Part shown: piece by piece, positions 9,635 through 16,572 of the stretch
Numbering within the stretch: the stretch's first letter is position 1
Layout of the letters: each line of letters starts with the position of its first letter
Assembly (NCBI RefSeq): GCF_014199955.1
Contig: NZ_JACHOQ010000001.1
Span: forward strand, 62,001-126,000
Direction: 5' to 3'
DNA from: Brevundimonas aurantiaca
GTDB lineage: Bacteria; Pseudomonadota; Alphaproteobacteria; Caulobacterales; Caulobacteraceae
DNA length: 64,000 nucleotides
Translations under genes and position numbers: made by a program
The notes under the pieces: model-generated
The model's input: only the letters and a program-made list of their open reading frames with translations
Told to the model about the DNA's origin: nothing
Databases searched by the model: none

Positions 9635-10567
9635 GTGGCCATTCCCGCTTCGCTTCAAAAAGGCCTGACCCTGCCGGTCATCTCCTCCCCGATGTTCCTG
9701 GTCTCGGGGCCGGATCTGGTGGTCGAGGCCTGCAACGCCGGGATCATCGGAACCTTCCCGTCGCTGAACCAGCGCACCACCGAGGGCTATCGGGACTGGC
9801 TGCAGGAGATCAAGGGTCGCCTGTCCCCCGACGCCGCCGCCTTCGGCGTCAACCACATCGTCCACCCGACCAATCCCCGGCTGATGGCCGACATGATGGT
9901 GTCGGTCGAGGAGAAGGCGCCGCTGATCATCACCTCCCTCGGCGCGGTGCGCGACGTGGTGGATGCGGTTCACGGCTACGGCGGCGTGGTCTTCCACGAC
10001 ATCGCCAACATTCGTCACGCTCGAAAGGCGGCCGAGGCGGGCGTCGACGGCCTGATCCTGGTGGCCAACGGCGCGGGCGGCCACGCGGGGATCATCAATC
10101 CGTTCGCCCTGATCAACGAGGTTCGGTCCTTCTACGACGGGACCATCATCCTGGCCGGCGCCATCTCCACGGGCCAGGACGTGGCCGCCGCCCTGATGAT
10201 GGGCGCCGACTTCGCCTATATGGGCACCCGCTTCATCAACACGACCGAGGCCCTGGCGCCCGAAGCCTACAAGCAGATGGTCATCGACAGCGGCGCGACC
10301 GACATCGTCCACACCCCTGCGGTCTCGGGCATCCCGGCCAACTTCATGACCAAGTCCCTGGTCGAAAACGGGATCGATCCCAAACACCTGCCCGAGCACA
10401 AGCTGGACATGGGCGACGAGGCCAAGGCCTGGAAGACGGTCTGGTCCGCCGGCCAGGGCGCCGGGGCCATCCACGACGTCGTTCCGACCGCCGAACTGGT
10501 CGCCCGCCTGCGACAAGAGTTCGCTCAGGCTACGGAACAGTTTTCAGCCCGCTTCCCGACAGGCTAA
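9635..10567 (+). CDS. Nitronate monooxygenase family flavoenzyme
   Basis: 310 residues of the 2-nitropropane dioxygenase TIM-barrel family, FMN-dependent. I use the GTG at 9635 because AAGGAG lies seven bases before it and the product then starts as the family does (AIPASL, then LPVISSPMF). FMN-phosphate contacts are visible in GAGGHAG and in the GAIStgqdvaaALMMGADFAYMGTRF stretch near residues 180-205. Members oxidise alkyl nitronates, and related enzymes reduce enoyl substrates; the real substrate is unknown. Cytoplasmic. A strong hairpin begins right after its stop codon. Confidence 0.88.
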   Translation: MAIPASLQKGLTLPVISSPMFLVSGPDLVVEACNAGIIGTFPSLNQRTTEGYRDWLQEIKGRLSPDAAAFGVNHIVHPTNPRLMADMMVSVEEKAPLIITSLGAVRDVVDAVHGYGGVVFHDIANIRHARKAAEAGVDGLILVANGAGGHAGIINPFALINEVRSFYDGTIILAGAISTGQDVAAALMMGADFAYMGTRFINTTEALAPEAYKQMVIDSGATDIVHTPAVSGIPANFMTKSLVENGIDPKHLPEHKLDMGDEAKAWKTVWSAGQGAGAIHDVVPTAELVARLRQEFAQATEQFSARFPTG

Positions 10568-10602
10568 GGGGCTCTTTCGCGCGGTTCGCGCGTTGGAGCC
10601 CC
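10568..10602 (+). promoter_or_regulatory. Long hairpin burying the ribosome site of the next gene
   Basis: Arms GGGGCTC (10568-10574) and GAGCCCC (10596-10602) plus an inner CGCGCG-GTT-CGCGCG stem form one hairpin that starts right after the stop of the upstream gene and ends one base before the ATG at 10604. The only ribosome-site-like GGAG (10595-10598) lies in the right arm. No T-run follows, so simple termination is unlikely. Confidence 0.55.
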
Positions 10603-10603
10603 C

Positions 10604-11320
10604 ATGATCCGAAACACACGCGCCGCCCGCCTCGTCCTAGCTGCGACCTTCGCAGCTGTCGCCGCCCCCGTGCTGGCCCAGTCGTCGGACCCATCTTCGG
10701 GCCCGTCCTCATCCTGGTCGTTCGAGGTCGGCGCAGGGACGGACAACCGCTCAAAGGCCGCCTCCAAGTCGGGCAATAACGGCTATGTCTCCGCCTATGC
10801 CGCCTGGGAGAGCGCCGACGGCCTGATCTATGTCTCGCCCGGATTCCAGACCATCCAGGCGGGCGGCTCGAACATCGAGACGGACTGGATCGTCGGCTAT
10901 CGGCCTGAGGCCTTCGGTTACGCCTTCGACCTCAACGTCGCTTACAAGCGCCGCCTCGATGTCGAGGCCGGCTATGACGCCGACGGCGTGGAGCTGAGCG
11001 CCGTGGTAAGCCGCGCCGTCGGACCCGCCCAGGCCGCCCTACTGGTCCAGTACGCACCCGACGCCCCCGGTTCGACCCGGTCCTATGTCTGGGTAGAGGC
11101 CGAGCTGGGTTGGGCCTTCACGCCCCGCCTCGACGGCTCGGCCGCCTTGGGCCGACGTGAACAGGACAACAGCCCGGACTATGCAGGCTGGAACGTGGGC
11201 GTGACCTACGCCCTGACCGACGCCCTCGACCTCGACCTCCGCTACCACGACACCGACGCTCATACCTTCGGCGAGCAGTACGAGGACGCCCTCGTGGCCC
11301 AGGTCGCCTACGCCTTCTGA
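10604..11320 (+). CDS. TorF-family putative outer-membrane porin
   Basis: 238 residues. Signal peptide with Arg residues and an Ala/Val-rich core ending VLAQ (residues 1-26). The rest alternates polar and aromatic residues as in a small beta-barrel, with the family's GTDNRSK near the mature N-terminus, YVSPGFQTI, and a final aromatic Phe (QVAYAF) as recognised by the BAM machinery. These proteins (Gcw_chp/TorF family) are predicted porins of unknown solute. Expression is probably affected by the hairpin over its start. Confidence 0.78.
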   Translation: MIRNTRAARLVLAATFAAVAAPVLAQSSDPSSGPSSSWSFEVGAGTDNRSKAASKSGNNGYVSAYAAWESADGLIYVSPGFQTIQAGGSNIETDWIVGYRPEAFGYAFDLNVAYKRRLDVEAGYDADGVELSAVVSRAVGPAQAALLVQYAPDAPGSTRSYVWVEAELGWAFTPRLDGSAALGRREQDNSPDYAGWNVGVTYALTDALDLDLRYHDTDAHTFGEQYEDALVAQVAYAF

Positions 11321-11399
11321 CCCGCGCCCCCGCCATAAGAATAGCGCCGTTCTTGACGACAGAATGTATATCTGAGACCGTCGTGACCGGAGGGTTCAA

Positions 11400-11864
11400 A
11401 TGAAAATCGCATTCGTATTCGGCGCATGTGCCATGCTCGGCGCTTCAGCGGCGTCAGCCCAATCCGGCTTCCCGCAATTCACAGATGAAGGCTCCGTCCG
11501 AGCTCAGCAGAATGAACGTCGCCAGCCGGGTCAAACGGCCGCTCAACAATTTGAGGCAAATCGACGGCTTCAATCCTACTCCCCCGCCGAACGCGACCGC
11601 ATTCGCCGCCAGGCGCAGCGCTTGATGAGTCAGACAACAGAGCCCTGCGACGTCTCGAATGCTGTAAAGGTTGGACGCACCGAGGATCGCCGCGACCTTT
11701 TCGAAGTCGCTTGTGCCAGCGGCCTTGGTTACGTATTGGTGAGCGGCGCTCGGGTGACAATCTACGATTGTCAAAAACTGGCTGAGGCTGCGCGCCTTGT
11801 GAGAGCCTCGAACGCTAATGCGGACGTGGGCACTCAATGCACATTGCCTGAGAACGGCGGCTGA
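11400..11864 (+). CDS. Hypothetical secreted protein
   Basis: 154 residues with a clear signal peptide (MKIAF, hydrophobic core, cleavage after ASAQ). GGAGGG lies five bases before the ATG. The mature part has four cysteines (in EPCDV, VACASG, YDCQK, TQCTL), spaced so that two disulfides are possible, and an Arg/Gln-rich helical first half. No family is recognised. Base composition is more AT-rich than upstream genes, as is the following gene. Periplasmic or secreted by inference. Confidence 0.6.
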   Translation: MKIAFVFGACAMLGASAASAQSGFPQFTDEGSVRAQQNERRQPGQTAAQQFEANRRLQSYSPAERDRIRRQAQRLMSQTTEPCDVSNAVKVGRTEDRRDLFEVACASGLGYVLVSGARVTIYDCQKLAEAARLVRASNANADVGTQCTLPENGG

Positions 11865-11942
11865 ACGTTGTTTTGAGCGGGTCATCCTACGCAATGCTCA
11901 ATGCCTCTCGTCCAATAGTCGCCTCGTCTCCTGAAGCAATAC

Positions 11943-12974
11943 GTGGACACACAAGATTATATGACCCACGTCATTCCGGTATACTCGAACGTTAGCCGCG
12001 ACGTTTTCGAAACGCAGATCGTTCCCACGGGCCGGCCAGCTATAATGCGGGGGCTAGTGTCGAACTGGCCTATGGTATCGCTAGGCTTGAGATCTCATCG
12101 AGAGCTCTACAATCATGTCCGAGCGGCAGCCACATCCGACCCGACCGTAATCTGGACTGGCTCGCCGGAAATCAAGGGACGTTTTTTTTATAGCCACGAC
12201 TTGAGGGGCTTCAATCACGCCCAAGAAAAGGCGCCACTCGCCGTTCTGCTGGACAGGTTAATGCGGCACCACGATGATCCCGAGCCTCCCGGATTCTATG
12301 CTGGCGGCGTGCCGCTCGCTAGCCATCTTCCGGCGCTCATGCCGGAGACTCCCATGCCTCTGTTGGACGGCAAGGGCGAGCGGCGAGTTTCGCTCTGGAT
12401 CGGAAACCGTGTCAGGACGGCAGCTCATTGGGATTTGCCACAGAACCTGGCATGTGTAGTCGCGGGTCGGCGTCGCTTCACACTCTTCCCGATCGAGCAA
12501 ATCCGGAATCTTTACTTTGGACCCGTTGATTTTACTCTCTCGGGCCAGCCAATCAGTCTTGTTGATTTCATAGAACCAGACCTCGAGCGCCACCCTCGGT
12601 TCGCAGAGGCGATGCAGCACGCACAAGTCGCCGAACTTGAGCCCGGCGACTGCTTGTATATGCCCAGCCTTTGCATACACCACGTCGAATCCCTGGACCC
12701 ATTCAGCGCAATGATCAACTTTTGGTGGCGTGATGCACCAGCCTACACCGAAGCGCCTATATTCAGTCTTCTACATGGTCTGCTGACACTTCGAGATTTG
12801 CCCCCGCGCGAAAGACAAGCTTGGCGCGCAGTCTTTGACCACTACCTGTTCCGCCCGGATGGTGAGGACCCAATGGCGCACATACCGCAAGATGCGCAGG
12901 GGCTGTTCGCCACTATGACGCCAGAAATAAAGCGGCGCCTGAAAGCAACGCTTGTATCTCATCTGTCGCGCTGA
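11943..12974 (+). CDS. Cupin-like (JmjC-fold) domain protein
   Basis: About 343 residues from the GTG at 11943; an ATG at 11961 is an alternative start and neither has a strong ribosome site. The core fits the Cupin_8/JmjC-like hydroxylase family: PAIMRGLVSNWP near residue 35, the iron-binding HWD (about residues 161-163) in AAHWDLPQNL, the strand VVAGRRRFTLFP, and the second histidine in LYMPSLCIHHVES. Such proteins are 2-oxoglutarate/Fe(II) oxygenases related to FIH; in Caulobacterales relatives often sit near TonB receptors and tryptophan halogenases. The gene is about 50% GC in places (30 of 60 bases at 12181-12240), below its neighbours. Confidence 0.78.
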   Translation: MDTQDYMTHVIPVYSNVSRDVFETQIVPTGRPAIMRGLVSNWPMVSLGLRSHRELYNHVRAAATSDPTVIWTGSPEIKGRFFYSHDLRGFNHAQEKAPLAVLLDRLMRHHDDPEPPGFYAGGVPLASHLPALMPETPMPLLDGKGERRVSLWIGNRVRTAAHWDLPQNLACVVAGRRRFTLFPIEQIRNLYFGPVDFTLSGQPISLVDFIEPDLERHPRFAEAMQHAQVAELEPGDCLYMPSLCIHHVESLDPFSAMINFWWRDAPAYTEAPIFSLLHGLLTLRDLPPRERQAWRAVFDHYLFRPDGEDPMAHIPQDAQGLFATMTPEIKRRLKATLVSHLSR

Positions 12975-13182
12975 GCTCCAAGGTTCCGCACCACGTCCCT
13001 GTTTCGAAGCCATGCTCCTTGATTCTCCGCCGTGAGCGCCCATATCAACAGTGTCGATCTCTCTGCGTAACGCCGCTGCTCCTTTTGCATCACGCGCCGA
13101 GGTCCAAACGCCGATCCCATTCAGACCCGACAGGCCGACCAGGGATTCCTCCCTGCGGCCAACGCCAGACGGAGGTCTCCAA

Positions 13183-13395
13183 ATGGCTACCGGCACTGTA
13201 AAATGGTACAATCCCACCAAGGGTTACGGCTTTATCGCCCCCGATGACGGCGGCAAGGACGTCTTCGTCCACGCCTCGACCGTCGAAACCTCGAGCCTCG
13301 GCTCGCTGAACGAAGGCCAGAAGATCGGCTACGAAATCGAGCGCGACCAGCGCTCCGGCAAGGAATCCGCCGGTCGCCTTTCGGCGGCGGAGTAG
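13183..13395 (+). CDS. Cold-shock domain protein
   Basis: 70 residues, a single cold-shock OB-fold. RNP1 KGYGFI (13-18) and RNP2 VFVHAS are intact, so it should bind single-stranded RNA or DNA as an RNA chaperone. GGAGG lies eight bases before the ATG. About 200 bases upstream hold no gene and may be a long leader. The frame ends with TAG at 13393-13395, and the very same frame then continues open for 71 more codons (next entry), which is unusual. Confidence 0.92.
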   Translation: MATGTVKWYNPTKGYGFIAPDDGGKDVFVHASTVETSSLGSLNEGQKIGYEIERDQRSGKESAGRLSAAE

Positions 13396-13611
13396 GACAA
13401 GCTTCTTGGCTCGCCTGCCATCGCTTTCGACGGCGAGGTGACGAAGCTCCTGCCTCTGGGCGGCCGGAAGGTCCGCCTGGACAACGGCCACATCGTCACG
13501 GTCCTGCCGACCCTGGGCGCGCCGAACGGCGTGTCGCTGCTCGGCGACCGTGTCGTGGTCGAGATCGCCTTCAATCAGCTGAAGGGCTGGCGCCTCGCGC
13601 GCCGGCCCTGA
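13396..13611 (+). CDS. IF-1-like OB-fold reading frame directly after the csp stop codon
   Basis: The frame of the cold-shock gene continues past its TAG for 71 sense codons and ends with TGA at 13609. The translation resembles translation initiation factor IF-1: an FDGEVTKLLP start, KVRLDNGHIVTVLP in the middle, then LLGDRVVVEI and a basic end KGWRLARRP. Third positions are overwhelmingly G or C, as in real genes here. No ATG exists in frame; the first GTG (13438) would remove the first strand of the fold. So it is either made by UAG readthrough as a CSD-OB fusion, begins at a non-standard codon, or the TAG is a recent mutation or error. The 'IF-1-like' match is by eye. Confidence 0.5.
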   Translation, partial: DKLLGSPAIAFDGEVTKLLPLGGRKVRLDNGHIVTVLPTLGAPNGVSLLGDRVVVEIAFNQLKGWRLARRP

Positions 13612-13634
13612 AGCCATTCTGCACGGATGACGAC

Positions 13635-13895
13635 ATGACCCCGCTCGCCGACATGATCCCCACGATGACCGACGCCGATCTGACCACCCTGCGCGCCAAC
13701 GCCGCTCGTCTGGTCGAACACGGCGCCTCCACCCAGGTGATGGCCGCCAGCGACATCCTGCCGGTCATCGACGACGAACTGGCCCGCCGCGCCGCCCTGC
13801 CCAAGCCCGCCAAGGCTCCGCCTGCGAAGCGCGCCGCCCCCAAGAAGAAGCTGCCCCCCGTCACCGGCCACCAGACGGCTCTGCCGTCCGGCTGA
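13635..13895 (+). CDS. Small hypothetical protein with basic tail
   Basis: 86 residues. Residues 1-55 look helical (ADMIPTMTDADLTTLRANAARL, then DILPVIDDELARR); the rest is a Pro/Ala/Lys-rich tail (KPAKAPPAKRAAPKKK) typical of disordered nucleic-acid-binding extensions. No family is recognised. It follows the IF-1-like frame by 23 bases on the same strand and may share its transcript, which with the cold-shock gene would make a small RNA-binding cluster; this is inference from position and charge. Confidence 0.55.
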   Translation: MTPLADMIPTMTDADLTTLRANAARLVEHGASTQVMAASDILPVIDDELARRAALPKPAKAPPAKRAAPKKKLPPVTGHQTALPSG

Positions 13896-13897
13896 GA

Positions 13898-15061
13898 TCA
13901 GCCCAGGGCCTGATCCAGATCGGCGATCAGGTCCTCGACGTCCTCGACGCCGACCGACAGGCGGATCAGGTTGTCGGTCACGCCGCCTGCCTCGCGCACC
14001 TCCTTGGGCACGCTGGCGTGGGTCATGATGGCCGGGTGGTTCACCAGGCTTTCGACCCCGCCCAGCGACTCCGCCAGTGTGAAGACCTCGACCCGCTCCA
14101 GCACCCGTTTGGTGCTCTCCAGGTCGCCGTCCAGGATCACCGTCACCATGCCGCCGTAACCGCCGCACATCTGGCGCGCAGCCAGTGCGTGCTGCGGATG
14201 GGCGATCAGGCCGGGATAGATGACCTTCGCCACGCCCGACCGGGTCTCCAGCCAGCGCGCCACCGTCAGGGCGTTCTCGCAGTGGGCCTTCATCCGCAGC
14301 GCCAGGGTCTTCAGCCCCCGGTTGGCCAGGAAGGCGTCGAACGGCCCCATGACGCCGCCGACCGAGTTCTGCAGGAACTTGATCCGCGTCGCCAGCTCGG
14401 GATCGGCCGTCACCAGCACGCCGCCGATGATGTCCGAATGGCCGTTCAGATATTTGGTGGCCGAGTGCATGACGATGTCCGCTCCCAGGCTCAACGGCTG
14501 CTGGCAGAAGGGCGTGGCGAAGGTGTTATCAACCACCAGCAGCAGGCCATGCGCCTTGGACACCTTGGACAGGGCGGCGATGTCGGCCAGCTTCATCAGT
14601 GGATTGGTCGGCGTCTCGACCCACAACATCTTCGTCTTGGAGGTGATGGCCGCCTCGACCGCGCCGATGTCGCTCAGGTCCACATAGGCGAAGTCCAGCC
14701 CCATGCTCCGCCGTCGCACCCGCTCGAACAGCCGCCACGAACCGCCGTACAGGTCATCGCCGGTCACGACGTGGTCGCCCGCGTCCAGCAGCTCCAGCGC
14801 CGTCGAGGTCGCCGCCATGCCCGAGCCGAAGCCGAACCCGTGCGTGCCCCCTTCTAGATCGGCGATACAGGCCTCGAACGCCTCGCGCGTCGGGTTCTTG
14901 CCCCGCGCGTATTCATAGCCTTTGTTCACGCCCGGGCTTTCCTGGGCGTAGGTCGAGGTGGCGTAGATCGGCGTCATCACCGCGCCCGTGGTCGGGTCGG
15001 GATGCTGCCCGGCATGGATGGCGCGGGTCGAGAAACCCTGGCTGTTCTTCTTGTCGGCCAT
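13898..15061 (-). CDS. Cystathionine gamma-lyase/synthase family PLP enzyme
   Basis: 387 residues of the Cys/Met-metabolism PLP family. Family hallmarks: TRAIHAGQ at the N-terminus, YEYARGKNPTRE, GSGMAA phosphate contact, ETPTNP, and the PLP lysine K203 in SATKYLNGHSD. It starts five bases after the end of the cystathionine beta-synthase gene, so the pair very probably runs reverse transsulfuration (homocysteine to cystathionine to cysteine), which makes gamma-lyase the more likely role than gamma-synthase. Cytoplasmic tetramer in the family. Confidence 0.9.
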   Translation of the reverse strand: MADKKNSQGFSTRAIHAGQHPDPTTGAVMTPIYATSTYAQESPGVNKGYEYARGKNPTREAFEACIADLEGGTHGFGFGSGMAATSTALELLDAGDHVVTGDDLYGGSWRLFERVRRRSMGLDFAYVDLSDIGAVEAAITSKTKMLWVETPTNPLMKLADIAALSKVSKAHGLLLVVDNTFATPFCQQPLSLGADIVMHSATKYLNGHSDIIGGVLVTADPELATRIKFLQNSVGGVMGPFDAFLANRGLKTLALRMKAHCENALTVARWLETRSGVAKVIYPGLIAHPQHALAARQMCGGYGGMVTVILDGDLESTKRVLERVEVFTLAESLGGVESLVNHPAIMTHASVPKEVREAGGVTDNLIRLSVGVEDVEDLIADLDQALG

Positions 15062-15066
15062 GGTTC

Positions 15067-16467
15067 TTACCGGTTCAGGCTGAGGTGGTTGATCAGGTCG
15101 GTGCGGGTGATCAGGCCCACGAACTTTTCGCCGTCCAGCACGATGGCCACCCGATCACGGTCGAACAGGGGGATCAGGGCGTCCAGCGGCTCATTAACCT
15201 GGACCGTGTCCAGATCGCGCGTCATGGCGTCGGCGACCGGCTTGGCGAACCGCTCCTTGCGGGTGATCTCGTCGGTGTTCATCACATGGACAAGATCGCT
15301 CTCGTCCAGAATGCCGACCAGACGCCCGTCCTCGATGATCGGCAGCTGGGACACGTCGGCGCCCTTCATCCGCTTGAAGGCCGTGTCCAGGGTGTCGCCC
15401 GGACCGGCGACGACGACGTCGCCCCGCTCGTACTTGCGATTGATCAGGTCCGACAGGTCGCCGTGCAGCTCGCGCTCGCCCAGGCCCTGATCCGCCAGCC
15501 AGGCGTCGTTATAGACCTTGGACAGATATTTGGCCCCGGTGTCGCAGACGAAGGTGACGCAGGTCTTGGGCTCGGTCTGTTCGCGGCACCAGCGCAGGGC
15601 CGTGGCGATCAGAGTGCCCGAAGACGATCCGGCCAGAATGCCTTCCTTCAGCAGCAGTTCGCGCGCCGTGGCGATGGCTTCCGCGTCCGGGATCGAATAG
15701 GCCTTGTCGATCAGGCTCATGTCCGCCGTATCGGGCACGAAGTTCTGACCGATGCCCTCGACCGTATAGCTGCCGTCCGGCCCCGGCACGCCGTCGTTGA
15801 CGATGCCGGCCAGGGTCGATCCCACCGGATCCGCCAGAATAATCTGCGCCTTGGAGCCGACGCTCTTCAGGTAGCGCGCCACGCCGGTGATCGTCCCGCC
15901 CGAGCCGATGCCGGCGACGAAGGCGTCGATGTCGCCGCCCGTCTGTTCCCAGATCTCCGGCCCCGTCGTCTTCACGTGGGCCTCGGCGTTCGACTGGTTG
16001 GCGAACTGGTTGACGTAATAGGCGCCGGGAATGGCCTGGGCCAGGCGCTCGGCCATGTCGGTATAGTAATCGGGGTGACCGTGCGGCACATCCGACCGGG
16101 TGAGGCGAACATCGGCGCCCATGGCTCGCAGATGCTGGATTTTTTCCTTCGACATCTTGTCCGGAATGACCAGCAGCACCTTATATCCCCGAGCGCGGCC
16201 GACCAGGGTCAGGGCCAGGCCGGTATTGCCGGCCGTCGCCTCGACGATCGTGCCGCCTTTCTTCAGCCATCCCTCGCGTTCGGCCGCATCCAGCATCTCG
16301 ACGGCGATCCGGTCCTTGATCGAGCCGCCGGGGTTCTGGGACTCCAGTTTCAGCAACAGCCGGCACTTGCCGGTGTCGATCTTCGTCACCTCCACCATCG
16401 GCGTCTTGCCGATCAGATCCAGCGGCGACTTCACGGTCGCGCTCAGGGCGGGGGCGGTCAGGGACAT
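15067..16467 (-). CDS. Cystathionine beta-synthase with C-terminal CBS pair
   Basis: 466 residues. Residues 15-320 are a type-II PLP fold with the PLP lysine K51 in NPGGSIKDR, the substrate loop EATAGNTG and the phosphate-binding GIGSGGTITG. From about residue 335 to the end are two CBS motifs (a Bateman module; VSQLPIIEDGRLVGIL and VAIVLDGEKFVGLIT), which in relatives bind adenosyl ligands and regulate the enzyme. This length and layout match cystathionine beta-synthase rather than plain cysteine synthase. First gene of the unit with the gamma-lyase; divergent from rnr with a 105-base shared promoter region. Confidence 0.88.
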   Translation of the reverse strand: MSLTAPALSATVKSPLDLIGKTPMVEVTKIDTGKCRLLLKLESQNPGGSIKDRIAVEMLDAAEREGWLKKGGTIVEATAGNTGLALTLVGRARGYKVLLVIPDKMSKEKIQHLRAMGADVRLTRSDVPHGHPDYYTDMAERLAQAIPGAYYVNQFANQSNAEAHVKTTGPEIWEQTGGDIDAFVAGIGSGGTITGVARYLKSVGSKAQIILADPVGSTLAGIVNDGVPGPDGSYTVEGIGQNFVPDTADMSLIDKAYSIPDAEAIATARELLLKEGILAGSSSGTLIATALRWCREQTEPKTCVTFVCDTGAKYLSKVYNDAWLADQGLGERELHGDLSDLINRKYERGDVVVAGPGDTLDTAFKRMKGADVSQLPIIEDGRLVGILDESDLVHVMNTDEITRKERFAKPVADAMTRDLDTVQVNEPLDALIPLFDRDRVAIVLDGEKFVGLITRTDLINHLSLNR

Positions 16468-16572
16468 CGTAGGCTCCGGTTCGGGACGCAGCGAGGCTGA
16501 GGCCTCACATTCACATGGTCAACTCACGCAAGATTTGACCCAAGGGCGCGGTTCCGCGCTACGAAAGACGCA

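Noticed and set aside
8735..10516. Extension of the acyl-CoA ligase frame by about 590 codons upstream
   Set aside because: It would overlap the uridine-kinase-like and nitronate monooxygenase genes on the other strand; the real start at 8734 has a ribosome site and the family N-terminus.
16468..16572. SAM riboswitch before cystathionine beta-synthase
   Set aside because: The 105-base divergent region shows no recognisable SAM-I or SAM-II core.
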